Positions 50,291-62,559 of a stretch of DNA of 64,000 nucleotides are shown here, piece by piece (the stretch's first letter is position 1; every line of letters starts with the position of its first letter). The translations under genes and the position numbers were made by a program. The stretch covers positions 101,739,700 through 101,803,699 of the forward strand of contig OX638130.1 in NCBI GenBank assembly GCA_951804985.1. The letters are read 5' to 3'. Source of the stretch: Dryomyza anilis (lineage: Eukaryota > Arthropoda > Insecta > Diptera > Dryomyzidae). The notes below the pieces were generated by a model, which was not told the origin of the DNA, ran no database searches, and saw only the letters and a program-made list of their open reading frames with translations.

Positions 50291-51490
50291 TTCACTAAAT
50301 ATTTTAATAAAAATTCAAATTTTTAATGAAAATTCCATTTTTCACTAAAAATTTAATTTTTCACTAAAAATTCAATTTTTCACTAAAAATTCAATTTTTC
50401 ACTAAAAATTAAAATTTTCACTAAAAATTCAATTTTTGACTAAAAATTCAATTTTTGACTAAAAATTCAATTTTTGACTAAAAATTCAATTTTTGACTTA
50501 AAAATTCAATTTTTCACTAAAAATTCAATTTTTCACTAAAAATTCAATTTTTCACTAAAAATTCAATTTTTCACTAAAAATTCAATTTTTCACTAAAAAT
50601 TCAATTTTTCACTAAAAATTCAATTTTTCACTAAAAATTCAATTTTTCACTAAAAATTCCATTTTTCACTAAAAATTCAATTTTTCACTAAAAATTCAAT
50701 TTTTCACTAAAAATTCAATTTTTCACTAAAAATTCAATTTTTCACTAAAAATTCAATTTTTCACTAAAAATTCAATTTTTCACTAAAAATTCAATTTTTC
50801 ACTAAAAATTCAATTTTTCACTAAAAATTCAATTTTTCACAAAAAATTCAAATTTTCACTACAAGTTGAATTTTTCAACAAAAATTCAATTTTTCACTGA
50901 ACATTATATTATTCACTAAAAATTCAATTTTTCACTAAAAATTCAATTTTTCACTAAAAATTCAAATTTTCACTAAAAATTCAAATTTTCACTAAAAATT
51001 CAATTTTTCACTAAAAATTCAATTTTTCACTAAAAATTCAATTTTTTACTAAAAATTCAATTTTTCACTAAAAATTCAAATTTTCACTAAAAATTCAAAT
51101 TTTCACTAAAAATTCAAATTTTCACTAAAAATTCAAATTTTCACTAAAAATTCAAATTTTCACTAAAAATTCAATTTTTCACTAAAAATTAAATTTTTCA
51201 CTAAAAATTAAATTTTTCACTAAAAATTCAATTTTTCACTAAAAATTCAAATTTTTCGCTAAAAATTCAAATTTTTTACTAAAAATTGAAATTTTTACTA
51301 AAAATTGAAATTTTCACTAAAAATTAATTTTTGACTAAAAATCCAGTTTTTGACTAAAAATCCAGTTTTTCAGTAAAAAAATCAATTTTCTACTAAAAAT
51401 TCAATTTTTTACTAAAAATTAAATTTTTCACTAAAAATTCAATTTTCACTAAAAATTAAATTTTTCACTAAAAATTCAATTTATCTCTAA
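50291..51490. repeat. 19-bp satellite CACTAAAAATTCAATTTTT, locus 1
   Basis: About 62 units. Each holds AAAAATTCAATTTTT, an odd palindrome (perfect except its central base), so every unit can form a short hairpin. Middle units are nearly identical and edges are more diverged, as expected from unequal exchange. Confidence 0.95.
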
Positions 51491-51939
51491 AAAATCTCAC
51501 GATTATGATCAATAATAGATATGTCACAATAGCTCACCTCAAGAATGTGTTTTAAAAAACGTGGACATTGTTTGCCGTACCGCAATTAATAACAGCATTT
51601 CACCAAATCTTCAGCTATGACGCATTTCCTCTGATCTGTGGTTAGATCGGTCTTTCGTTGGCATTGTGCATTGTCTTCAAGAAAGAAAGAAAAAAAATAA
51701 AATAAATATATAAAATACCTTTGCAAATAATTCACACGCATTTGGGGGTCTTTAAATCTTTTTGTTCCTCCGGCGGTGCTTGTGTCGCTGACTCGTTCAA
51801 CAATTTTAAGCTGCTGTTAAATTAATATTGAATCTTGTTACCGATCAGACGGATGGACGGACGACAAATCACACTCAAATACTCTGCAAAGTGCCGCCTA
51901 AACCACAGCACAGTTGGCTGATGAATCAACAAGTTAAAA

Positions 51940-52101
51940 ATGGAACATGCTCCATGGTTTGATCATCGAAATCATCTTCATGTGAGAAAGCTGCAAGCAG
52001 CAGTAGAAGAAGCACCACCAGAAAACGACGACGACGAGGAGGAGGAGGAAAATATTTCTCTGATGAATCGCGTTCGCTTTAAATGCACATCCAATAGCTA
52101 G
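51940..52101 (+). CDS. Small open frame of 53 codons with an acidic core, hypothetical
   Basis: An ATG in good context (AAAAATGG) opens 53 codons ending in TAG. The product begins MEHAPWFDHRNHLHV, has an uninterrupted DDDEEEEE run around residues 30-37, and ends with a basic NRVRFKC part. There is no signal peptide or membrane segment. It lies in a GC-richer island just right of the 19-bp satellite. The acidic run comes from GAC/GAG triplets and could be a simple repeat. I do not recognise it and give it low weight. Confidence 0.2.
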   Translation: MEHAPWFDHRNHLHVRKLQAAVEEAPPENDDDEEEEENISLMNRVRFKCTSNS

Positions 52102-52403
52102 AAATTAAATACATCCGCTAACCGCAGACTGCAAAACAAAAAAAAAATTTAGATCATTTTTTAAATTATTATTTATTGCTTTATTTATTGAGCTTTTGGG
52201 AATTTGTATAACACAATATCATGACGAAAGTATTTGACAAATCTAAGATTTAAATTCTTTATTTTTTTTTAAATTAAATATTAGTATCGTGCAGATAATT
52301 TTTAAATTTGTGACAAGTTTAAACTGAATACTCAGTTTTTTTACCTATTACGCCACATATTTATGAAAATTCCAATCGAAATTTAAAGGCCTCTTGGACC
52401 TAC

Positions 52404-52800
52404 ACACAAAAAAAAAATTCACCAGCTACCAGTATTCATCATCACAACTCAAATCGTATTTTTTAAATATTTTTCATTTTCAATATTTTCATAACATCAA
52501 ATTTCTAAGAAAAATGTGTCTCCATTTTCACATTTATGTTTTTATAATTCTTATAAAATTTATTTTATTTAAATTAACATGGTTTGATGAACAAAATTCA
52601 TCAATATGATGTAAACTTGTTCATTAAGTCTTCGCATTCACACAAAAGAAATTCTATCAACAACCAGTATTCATCATATTGATGATTACATTCATTAAAC
52701 TAAAATCGTATTTTTTCAATGTTTTTCATTTTAAATATTTTTTATAAAATCCAATTTCATACTAAAATTTGTCTCCATTTACACATTTATGTAAACGTCT
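52404..52800. repeat. Direct repeat pair, about 165 bp each
   Basis: Copies near 52404-52570 and 52637-52800 share ACCAGTATTCATCAT, AAATCGTATTTTTT, GTCTCCATTT and CACATTTATGT. They lie just left of the Helitron-like fragment. Confidence 0.7.
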
Positions 52801-52822
52801 GTAAAAAATCTCAATTTTTGTT

Positions 52823-53035
52823 TATCTATATAAAACTCTTGGTCCCTCTGTCGGTCTGTCTGTCTGATTGTTTTTTCCAACATCACATCTAAACCACTGA
52901 ACCGATTTGACAAAAATTTTGTCCGAGTATACTACGTCCGACGGTACTATGTTCGGAGATACGAGTTCGGAGGGTGACATAGGCTATATATGGGCGGTAT
53001 TGGACAAAGGTGCTTGGCACCTCCCTTACATGATA
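52823..53035. mobile_element. Possible Helitron-type fragment
   Basis: Contains CTATATAAAACTCTTGG, a GTCTGTCTGTCTG run, AAACCACTGAACCGATTTGA, and ATAGGCTATATATGGGCGG. From memory this order resembles insect Helitron-like repeat leaders. No Rep or helicase frame is present. The class call is tentative. Confidence 0.35.
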
Positions 53036-53039
53036 CAAA

Positions 53040-53700
53040 AAACTCAAATACAAAAAAATTACAAAATAAAAAACAAATAAAAGCAAAAATATCAACACAA
53101 AACCAAAATCACAAAACAAAAGCAAAATCCAAAAAACTAACAACAAAATCAAAAACATAAAAACAATAGGAAAAACACAAAACAAAACATTAATATAAAA
53201 ACAAAAACCTCAAAACAAAAGCAAAATCAAAATGCTAACCAAAGTAAAAACATAAAATCTTAAACCCAAAAAAATACAAAAACAGAAAAGCAAGTGCAAA
53301 AACACAAAAGCAAAAACACAAAATAAAAACCACAAAAACAACAGTCAAAACAAACGTAAGAAAGCAAAAATATAAAAACAAAATCAGAAACATAAAATAA
53401 AATAAAAATAAAATAAAAGCAAAAACGCAAAAAACTCAAAAGCAGAAATCCAAAAAAATACAAAAACACAAAAGCAAGTGCAAAAACACAAAATAAAAAC
53501 CACAAAAACAACAATCAAAACAAACGTAAGAAAGCAAAAATATAAAAACAAAATCAGAAACACAAAATAAAAATAAAAATAAAAAAAAAATCAAAAGCAA
53601 AAACGCAAAAAACTCAAAAGCAAAATACAAAATTAAAGGCATAAAACAAAACAAATAGAACAAACAAAAACACAAAAATAAAACCAAAAAAAAAACACTA
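53040..53700. repeat. A/C-rich AAAACACAAAA tract with a roughly 190-bp internal duplication
   Basis: Plus-strand A/C-rich words; the block near 53275-53440 recurs near 53455-53620 (shared CAAACGTAAGAAAGCAAAAA). Minus-strand frames read as Phe/Val/Leu/Cys-rich peptides and are not membrane proteins. Confidence 0.85.
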
Positions 53701-54262
53701 CTCTTTTGTTCAGTATATATAATGAAAATATATGATTTCAGCAAAATAACACTGAAAAACACCAATGCGCAGCCCAGGTACAAAATACGATATAATTATG
53801 AATGTTCGTCTCTAATTTCAAAATGGTGTTTTGAAGGCATCATATTTAAAAATTACGTCTATATTAATATTTATAGCCTCTAATATGTTCACCCAAATTA
53901 TGTCTCGTAGTAGTGAACATATTCACACTAAATTCGATTACGCACGGATCTTAAGTAGCTAAAATCTCTTATTCGTAGTGTAGATTCGTATTTTCGTTAC
54001 GATGGCACTAGGAAATGGAGTGTCTATGTTACGAATAATTTATTTGTATATTTTTTTCTTACTTAAATAATTTTTTTGCCAAAAAAAAAGAAAAACTGTT
54101 TTTATTACTTTGCAGTTTTTTTTTGACTTTTTTATCTTTTACATATTGTCGGATAAAAAATGTAGATAAGAAAACAGAATAAAAAAAAATAAAAAAAATC
54201 AAAACCACAAGAAAAAAAAAAAGAAAATTAATTTCGACATTTTTAATTTTCGACATGTTTTT

Positions 54263-55790
54263 ATACCCTACACCTATGAGGTACAGGGTATATTAACTTT
54301 GTGCATAAATTGTAACGCCCCTTAGGAGGCGTGTCCGGTATGGAAAAGTATATATCTTGATCAGCATCACCACCCGAGTCCGTTTAGCCATGTCTGTCTG
54401 TCTGTTCGTCTGTCTTGCTGTCCGTATACACGATAACTTGAGAAATATTGCTTAGAATGCGATGAACTTTCGTTTCTATCCTTTTTAGGCAAAAGTTAGT
54501 TTTGTCAATGGAAATGAGCCAAATTGGTCAACGGACACGCCCACCTCCCGTACAAGTCAAGTTTTAATTTAGTGGTAGTGTTCGACACCCTCACAGCTGC
54601 TGAAGACCAATTTCTTTTAAAGTCTTGAAGGTCTTTGGCCACTTTTTTTGTTGTCTTCATCTCCCTTTTTACTAAAGCCCAGTATCAATGGGCCTGAATT
54701 CTGGACAGTTTGGTGGATTGGCTTCTCTACGCACCAAAATCACTGCATTTTGTTGGATCCACTCTAAGGCCGTTTTGCTGTAGTGACATGAAGCGAGGTC
54801 AGGCCAAAAAAATGTGGACACTTCATGTTGGCGTAAAAATGGAAGCAATCTCTTTTGCAAGCATTCCTTCACATATATTTCGCTATTAATTGTACCCGAT
54901 GTCACGAATGAGCGCTCCTTTTTCCACAACTGCAAATTGCCTGCCAAACAAGGAATTTCTTTGGGAATTTTGTCATTTTTTTTGATTTGAATTTTTCAGC
55001 GACATTTCCTCGAGAATCGGCTGTATAAAATTCTTGCCCAGGTAGCTGAGAAAAGTCCGCTAAAACATAAGTTTCGTCGTCCATTATGCAGCAATCGAAT
55101 TTTTTAAAAAAATCTTGGTTCAGCTTTTTAGCTCGTTGTTTTGCGGTTTCATTCTTGACGGCATTTCTATCCGGAACTTTTTGGACCTTGTACGTCTTCA
55201 GCCCAGCTTCTTTCTTAGTCCTGCGCAAAAAAAAAGATTCTGAGAAATCCGCCTTTCTCGCCAATTTCCTTCTTTAAAATATTCACAACCTTCTTCGACT
55301 TTTCACGATCATTGTGGACCATAACCTTTCTTCCGATCAATACTCAGGTCTTCCTTAAAGCGGTTGATAACGCGAGAAATGGTCTAAGGTTAGCCCCTAC
55401 CTCCTTGGCAATTTAAAAAAAAAAAATGTAATTATATTTTCTCGCACTTCCACTTCGTTTGCCATTTTCGCGTTAAATAAATTTTGTATTGACTATAACT
55501 GACACAAATTATTTTCTGCCATTTAATTCAGAGCTACTATGATCAAATTTTTTTAATTTAAATCTTGCAATAGCACATTATGGGAAGATATGTAACGGAC
55601 AATTTTATTCGACGCAGTCCTTAAAAAGTATTGTTAGAATTCACCTAAAAATATATTATCCAAAAATGGGAGGGATACGCCCACATTTTATTTTTTTTAT
55701 TACTCCTCGCTTTTTCATAGTGGACCGACTATAAAAGTCCGTCCCATGTGACCGAACTTACCCATGTGACCTAACTTTCCCAACTCGTTT
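54263..55790. mobile_element. Element with TATACCCTAC head, carrying the broken transposase
   Basis: The left end has ATACCCTAC then AGGGTAT (a small hairpin), GTATGGAAAAGTATATA, TCTTGATCAGCAT and a GTCTGTCTGT run. The right side has GACCGACTATAA followed by CCCATGTGACCTAACTTTCC. Both sides match the shorter copy at 15590-16320, so that copy is probably an internally deleted relative. I remember near-identical heads in other fly genomes but cannot name the family with certainty. Confidence 0.6.
54555..55465 (-). pseudogene. Broken Tc1/mariner-type transposase
   Basis: An ATG at 55465 starts a frame reading MANEVEV. Helix-turn-helix-like pieces (around RVINRFKEDLS) follow, then MDDETYVLADFSQ with the first catalytic Asp, WPDLASCHYSK with the second, and NPPNCPEFRPI just before the third. 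The spacing from the second acidic residue to the RPI position is 37, like mosquito ITmD37-type families. At least three frame breaks are seen: in the N-terminal domain, near 54900-54950, and at the third catalytic position, where a small deletion gives a premature stop before WALVKREM. It cannot make active enzyme. Flanking DNA is shared with the element at 15590. Confidence 0.82.
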
Positions 55791-56399
55791 TTTCAAAAAT
55801 CGTACTTTTTATTTTCCTAATTTTTGTCTGCGGTATTTTTAGTTTTGATATTTTAAATTTCAATTTTTCGTAAAAATCCTATTAAAATGATATCGTTAAT
55901 ATAAACAAATTAATGTTTTCAATAATCTCTTAAATGACAGGGATTTCGATAAAGCGAACCTAACCAGTTGCGAACTCATTTTTCGCTGTATTCGTCATTT
56001 ATTTATTTTTATTTATTTTTTTTTAGTATTTCTATTTCAAAATATTTTCAGTTTCATATCGAAGATATATTAGTTTTTTTTATTTTGTGCTGAAAAATCT
56101 AATTCATAAATAGCAAAAAATTCGATCGAATGAAATTTCGAAATAAAGGTGGAACAAGTCGTGTTTTGTTTCCAAAGAATTTATTTACAAATTTGATTGT
56201 AAAACAAATCGTTTAAGTTGATATTTTTAATACAAAATTGCCCTTTATCTAAGAATCTTCATTCATTGAGACTAATATCTGTAGCAAAAGACAAAGAAAA
56301 TGTTAAACTATCGAATAGCATTATTGCTTTTTGAATGTATTAATCAAAACGTTATTTAAAAATTACAAAAATCAGTTTTACTTCTACAACAACAATGGC

Positions 56400-57700
56400 A
56401 AATAATATAATAATAATTTGGTACATGGCAAGATCATGATCATGCAGACATTCTGGAATAAAAAATATTTTCAAATGATCACGCAATTCACGCCTTCACA
56501 TATTTCGCGCTCTACTTTGGCTCTACGATGCTGTAAAATAAATTTAAAAATAATAATGCGCAATGCAAAGTATTTTGCGATCGATGACGACAAATGCGTA
56601 GGAGCCACTTATTGTGTGATCGTGCAATGAAAATGATCGAGTTACAGACGGCGGCGGCGTCGCTATTATGGACCTATTATGGGCAACAGTGGATGGATGC
56701 TATTAAAAGCAGTTATAATGCTTTAATAATAATAATAATGAGAACAAACAAAAATAAGTAGACGTCGCTGGGTCTACGACTGTAACGATCGCAACGGATC
56801 GGGTTTGGTTTGGTCTGGTCTGCCATGCAATGGTTGTTGGTCTTATGTGTGAAGAATTGCAGTATAGTGCAGCAGCAACAGGTGTTTATTATGCAGCAAT
56901 ATGAACAACAACAACAAAATCAACTGCAGCAGCAAAAAAATCACAACTAGCAACAACAATTGCTACATGTTTAACAACATAAAGAGTAATAATAACAACA
57001 ATAAATATAACAACAACAAAAGTACTTGTAACAACAACAACAACAATATTAGTTCCAACAACAACTAAAAATGTCAATCATGCAAAAATTATGATGATTT
57101 TTTTATGTTGCTGTTGCTATTATTATTGTTATTGTATTTCATAGCAATTGTTGTTGTTTATATTATTGTTGTTGTTACTACTATTATTGTTGTTGTTATT
57201 ATTGTTGTTGTAGGTTTCAAATTTTAATGAGTTTTTGCGCTAAGCTCAAGTGCAACGGCAACATGTAGACTATGAAGATGAAGACGACGACGATGATGAT
57301 GAAGTCGATGGCGGCCCTGGTAGTGCTTTGTAGCTCGTAGCTGGGAGCCTCCTCTTGTGGCAATTGGCATTGCAAATGCAATTTAAGAATCTTCAGCTAC
57401 GTTGGCGGCGGCAACAACTGAGAAGAAGCAGTAGCAGCAGCAACATTAACAACATTGCAAGTGACCATGTCGATTGCTTGGTTCTCATTGAAATTTGCGA
57501 TCGAATTGCGCTGATTTTTGTACAAGGCAACAAAATACAAAAAAAAATATATATACTGCGACAATTGTGCAACAATTGAAAACATGAAGAACAGCAACAA
57601 AGCACGATACAGCAGCAACATCTGTAATAACAGCAGAAGTATTGGCTGAACTTGAGCATAGGCGATCTGTGCTATTTTGAACTCTTTAAAATTTTAAAAT
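56400..57700. other. CAA/CAG/GTT-rich region, no gene assigned
   Basis: Long runs of CAACAACAA and TTGTTGTTA type triplets (56870-57210), then GC-richer DNA with GACGACGATGATGATG. Such stretches flank or interrupt fly developmental genes, but no frame is convincing. Confidence 0.4.
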
Positions 57701-57741
57701 ACAAATTTTAAATGATAAAATTCATTACTTGATTTCTTTAG

Positions 57742-58790
57742 TTCATTATTTCATTATTTCATTATTTCATTATTTCATTATTTCATTATTTCATTATTTC
57801 ATTATTTCATTATTTCATTATTTCATTATTTCATTATTTCATTATTTCATTATTTCATTATTTCATTATTTCAGTATTTCATTATTTCATTATTTCATTA
57901 TTTCATTATTTCATTATTTCATTATTTCATTATTTCATTATTTCATTATTTCATTATTTCATTATTTCATTATTTCATTATTTCATTATTTCATTATTTC
58001 ATTATTTCATTATTTCATTATTTCATTATTTCATTATTTCATTATTTCATTATTTCATTATTTCATTATTTCATTATTTCATTATTTCATTATTTCATTA
58101 TTTCATTATTTCATTATTTCATTATTTCATTATTTCATTATTTCATTATTTCATTATTTCATTATTTCATTATTTCATTATTTCATTATTTCATTATTTC
58201 ATTATTTCATTATTTCATTATTTCATTATTTCATTATTTCATTATTTCATTATTTCATTATTTCATTATTTCATTATTTCATTATTTCATTATTTCATTA
58301 TTTCATTATTTCATTATTTCATTATTTCATTATTTCATTATTTCATTATTTCATTATTTCATTATTTCATTATTTCATTATTTCATTATTTCATTATTTC
58401 ATTATTTCATTATTTCATTATTTCATTATTTCATTATTTCATTATTTCATTATTTCATTATTTCATTATTTCATTATTTCATTATTTCATTATTTCATTA
58501 TTTCATTATTTCATTATTTCATTATTTCATTATTTCATTATTTCATTATTTCATTATTTCATTATTTCATTATTTCATTATTTCATTATTTCATTATTTC
58601 ATTATTTCATTATTTCATTATTTCATTATTTCATTATTTCATTATTTCATTATTTCATTATTTCATTACTTCATTATTTCATTATTTCATTATTTCATTA
58701 TTTCATTATTTCATTATTTCATTATTTCATTATTTCATTATTTCATTATTTCATTATTTCATTATTTCATTATTTCATTATTTCATTCTT
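57742..58790. repeat. Near-perfect 10-bp satellite TTTCATTATT, about 104 copies
   Basis: Only about two substitutions are visible across roughly 1,050 bp (near 57873 and 58669). The 363-codon plus-strand frame (HYFIISLF repeated) is a repeat artefact. Such homogeneity implies recent expansion. Confidence 0.97.
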
Positions 58791-59239
58791 ACATTTTATA
58801 AATCATTAATTTTTTTCTAATTTGTTTTTTAATTAAAAATGTTGTAATAAATTTTTTAAATATTTAAAATTTTTTAATAAAAAAAATATTTTTATTTTCA
58901 TTTTAGGCCCCTTTCAAGTGCTCACATATCGCCCCTGTATAATGGCGACCAGATGCACAAACGGATCAATTGCGGCAATTATTTCACCAGGGAACTAATT
59001 ATGTCAGTGCAACAGAGTGTTGCTGATCTTGCAATTACCGCAACACTCCCCCAAATAGTCTGGCAGAGCAGCATCGACACGAGCAGCAGCCACAGCAACT
59101 GCAACCTCATCGAAAGGAACAACAACATCATCAGCAACAACAGAAGCAGCAGCAACAGCAACAGTTTATCGACCGATCATGCAACGAAACGACCACGTAA
59201 AAATCACTTAAGCCTGCGAGACATAAATAATATTTGTTC

Positions 59240-59482
59240 AACATTTGCTTTGGTTGTTTTTTTTTGCTGTTGCTGCTGCTGTTGTTGCTGTCGACATAGA
59301 TCAATTTACAACCTGTGAAAACATGAAAATTCTACCCGCATATCGAATGCCGCCAAATGGAAAATTCAACTCAACTCGTCAAGTGTTTCAGACGACGACA
59401 ATATTAACTGCAAAATTGATTAACCCCCAACTCAGCAAATCTTGGAGTCAATGACTTAAATGAGACTGTGAAGTTACATGCG
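59240..59482 (+). other. Possible non-coding or leader exon with a GGTAAGT donor
   Basis: A GC-richer stretch with GCTGTT triplets leads to ATGCG|GTAAGT at 59483 on the plus strand. No reading frame through it has a convincing start and product. If real, it would be a 5' leader exon of a gene lying to the right, beyond the window. Confidence 0.15.
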
Positions 59483-60420
59483 GTAAGTCTATAAATGATT
59501 TTAATAAAACTATGTCGCAATAACAAATTCAAGTCCTAATTTTGTATATTTGGCAATTCTTTAAATACAAAAATTGTTTCTATCTTGCTTACCCTAGACT
59601 CTAAATGAGTGCACTTGCGTCATTTAACTGCCAAACTTGGCACATTTTCAATGATTTTACACCTAATGAACCTAATGAAATACGACGCGTACGAACGCAG
59701 ATCTATTGCAATTTTCATTTTTGACAGTGCGTTTCGAAGTGAAGTTGGCTGCAGAAGCGATGGTTGTATGAGCTAAATTATCAATAAACGCAAGACGAAT
59801 TTATTTAGCCTTAAACTTACCCTTAAACTTTCGTAATTTTCTACTAAAATAGATCTTAAAGGGAAATCGACCCACTATTTCGCAAAAATATCGAACTATT
59901 GGTCTTATGTAGTTGTGACCCATACCCAAAGTTTATGTTTACCAATTTTTCGACAAAAAATGGATAAAGTTTTCGTTAGTTATTTCATATTTCTTAAAAC
60001 ATGATATTGTTGCAAGAAACGCACTAGTTTCTTGTTGAAATTACTGCAATATGTTTCATTTCCGATTTATGTTCTTTAGTTTTCAGAAGAGACCCAGACA
60101 AATCAATCATTGTCCATTATATTAAGGCCTTACAAAACTTAGAACGGTATTAATATTCTAAAAAATTCTACTCATAAAACATTAAATGTATAAATCTGTT
60201 AAAATATTTGTTCTTCTTTAATAGTAAAACTATTATTGAAAAGGCTTATCCACTTTGTAAAACCAGGAAGCAACCAAGGCAGATATAGAAAAATGTATAT
60301 TTATTCTTGAGTATTGTGACCTTCATTGCATACCGATGTTCGTCGTATGCCTATCTGTCGTACTTTCTGTTACATAAAAACAAAAAACTTGATGGAATAT
60401 TAAATTTAGATTATTTTTTT

Positions 60421-60481
60421 ATACCCTACACTAAGAGTGAAAGGGTATATTAAGTTTAGTACGCCATTTGTAACATCCAAA
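60421..60481. mobile_element. Head fragment of the TATACCCTAC element
   Basis: Only the first 60 bp remain (ATACCCTACACTAAGAGTGA, AAGGGTATATTAAG, then TACGCCATTTGTAACA). Confidence 0.6.
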
Positions 60482-60705
60482 AAAAACAGGCATTTTCTGG
60501 GGTTCCGCATGGGACATTCGTATGCTTAAAATTTTAATATCTCGAAGTAAAACTAATGAATTTACATGATTTTTGTGCTAGTGGTATTTAAATAGGACTA
60601 AAAATCTGCAAAGATATAAATTAAATATTGTTCGATCCGGACGGGACAAAAACGGAAATGCAGGTCGAGGTTTATTTGGAAAGTCCAAAAAGTCAACGAA
60701 TTTTG

Positions 60706-61025
60706 CATACAAATTATTTTTTTGAATTATTTTAAAAAATAGCTCAGATAATGTGCTTTGTTTGTAAATTTACACTTTGTTACTAAAATCCATACCTTTA
60801 TCATAATAAATAACTGAAAAATTCCGGACGGGAAATTTTAATACTATTTTTTAAAAATACTAAAAATACTGTTTGCATACAAATTATTTTTTTTTTAATT
60901 ATTTACAAAGGTAGCTGAGATAATTTACTTTATTTTTGTGTATGGACACTTTGTTCCTAAAGTTTATAGTTATTTCGTAATAAATCACATAATAATTCTG
61001 GACGTTTCGTATTAAAATTAAATAT
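60706..61025. repeat. Direct repeat pair, about 150 bp each
   Basis: Copies near 60706-60850 and 60873-61025 share GCATACAAATTATTTTTTT, AGATAATTTACTTT-like and GGACACTTTGTTCCTAAA-like words. Their spacing fits a local tandem duplication. Confidence 0.6.
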
Positions 61026-62559
61026 TACGATACTTTGCTAAAAATAATTTAATATCTGACAGAATTAATAATCATTACTACCAAATAAAAAGTGATGTAC
61101 AAATCGAATTTCCAGATGTTTTTTTAGAGTTTTTTTTACTATTTTGTGAATTTTTTTTCTTGATTTACTAAAAAATCGAGGTTTACATTTTTAAAAATTA
61201 TGAAGAAATTCAAATTTAGAAACAGAGGATTCAACGCTTGAAAAAAAAATGTATCTTTTTGGTTCCGTACGTGACAATAGGACACCCTTATACAAAAATA
61301 AAAATTTGTGCCTTGTTTTAATTTCAAAGCCTATTTTTAAGATTTAGAAATATTAATGAAGATTGTCTGAAAAGACAGAAAATAATATATATACTAAAAA
61401 AGAAATTTACTTCTGCTTTAATGTAAAAAATATACCAATGTGAAAAAATCTCCGGTCTTTCTATAAAGACCGATTTGCTCATTTCCAATTCCATGCAGAG
61501 TAGATGTACTTGAATGTGCAGTGTACTGCCGGATTCTAGAAATTCACACAAACTTCTACACGGTACTCCGTGTTGTGCTAGTCTATCTCTTTCAAATACA
61601 TGTGTGTTATAGTGCTGATCTTCTCACTCACTGCTTAGGTGCGCTGAATCATATTCCGTCACTTTCGAAGCAGACATTTTTGTGTCTCATTTACTCTAAA
61701 TTATTGCTTGTACACTGGCGTAAATTACACCATTTCATACCAATGTTTTAACTATATAAATAAACATAACGCACAAAAAAATGTAGTGTGCTAACTAAAA
61801 TATCAAATTTTCGGAAATAGATGACCTTTGATATAATTTCTAATCATGCAATAAGTACTACTAATAAAAGGTAATACATTACTCGATAGTATGTTAGGCA
61901 TATCAACTAAAACTTTACTTTATATACAATCTTTATATGGTTTTTTTCTTTAATGAAAAGCCTGATTATTTCATCAATAAAACATAAACAAAACAATTTT
62001 AAAAAATCGCAAAAAAACCTTTAGATTATACAGACATGTTTATCAACAAACAATTTAAAATTAAAACAACTCAACACAATTATGCTCAAAATATAAATGA
62101 CTTCAAATTTCAGACACATATCCGATAACAGTATCTAATAACAAAAAGGCCACGAGCAAGGTAAACGTAAAATTGATACTAACTATTTTCACCATATGAA
62201 GAAATAACCCAACAGATTTTAACTCAATGATATATTTATAGAACTTTTGCTCTAAAGCATATTACTATTGTTGTGAACCAGTAAAAACCGGTATTTTTAC
62301 ATTTTCTATAATATATATAATTTCACAACTGATTTAAATAAAACTTATAGAAAGTACGATACGAAGAAGATATGTTTCTATAGTAATAAACCATCATTTG
62401 TCATTTTAGAATTTCCCATTACCATTTATGGAAATACCTACTTAATGTAATAGTTTCCGATAAAAAACATGACCTATAGTAATAGAAGAAATAGTTTTCT
62501 ATATTACACATTATCTTATCGAAATGCAGCACCTCACGAGTACTGCAAATTCCAAAAGT

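Noticed and set aside
50291..51490. CRISPR-like array
   Set aside because: Units are directly contiguous with no spacers and the genome is eukaryotic; it is a satellite.
53260..53514. Recent gene duplication of a short membrane protein
   Set aside because: The duplicated segment is low-complexity DNA without start context or conserved frame.
52889..53783. Phe/Leu/Val/Cys-rich minus-strand frames resembling membrane proteins
   Set aside because: They read the A/C-rich AAAACAC tract on the opposite strand; hydrophobicity follows from T-rich codons.
57729..58820. 363-codon plus-strand frame (HYFIISLF repeats)
   Set aside because: Translation of the 10-bp TTTCATTATT satellite, not a membrane protein.
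59245..59454. Plus-strand frame with a signal-like start (LWLFFFAVAAAVVAV)
   Set aside because: No ATG before the hydrophobic run, which comes from a GCTGTT triplet repeat; the preceding stop is close.
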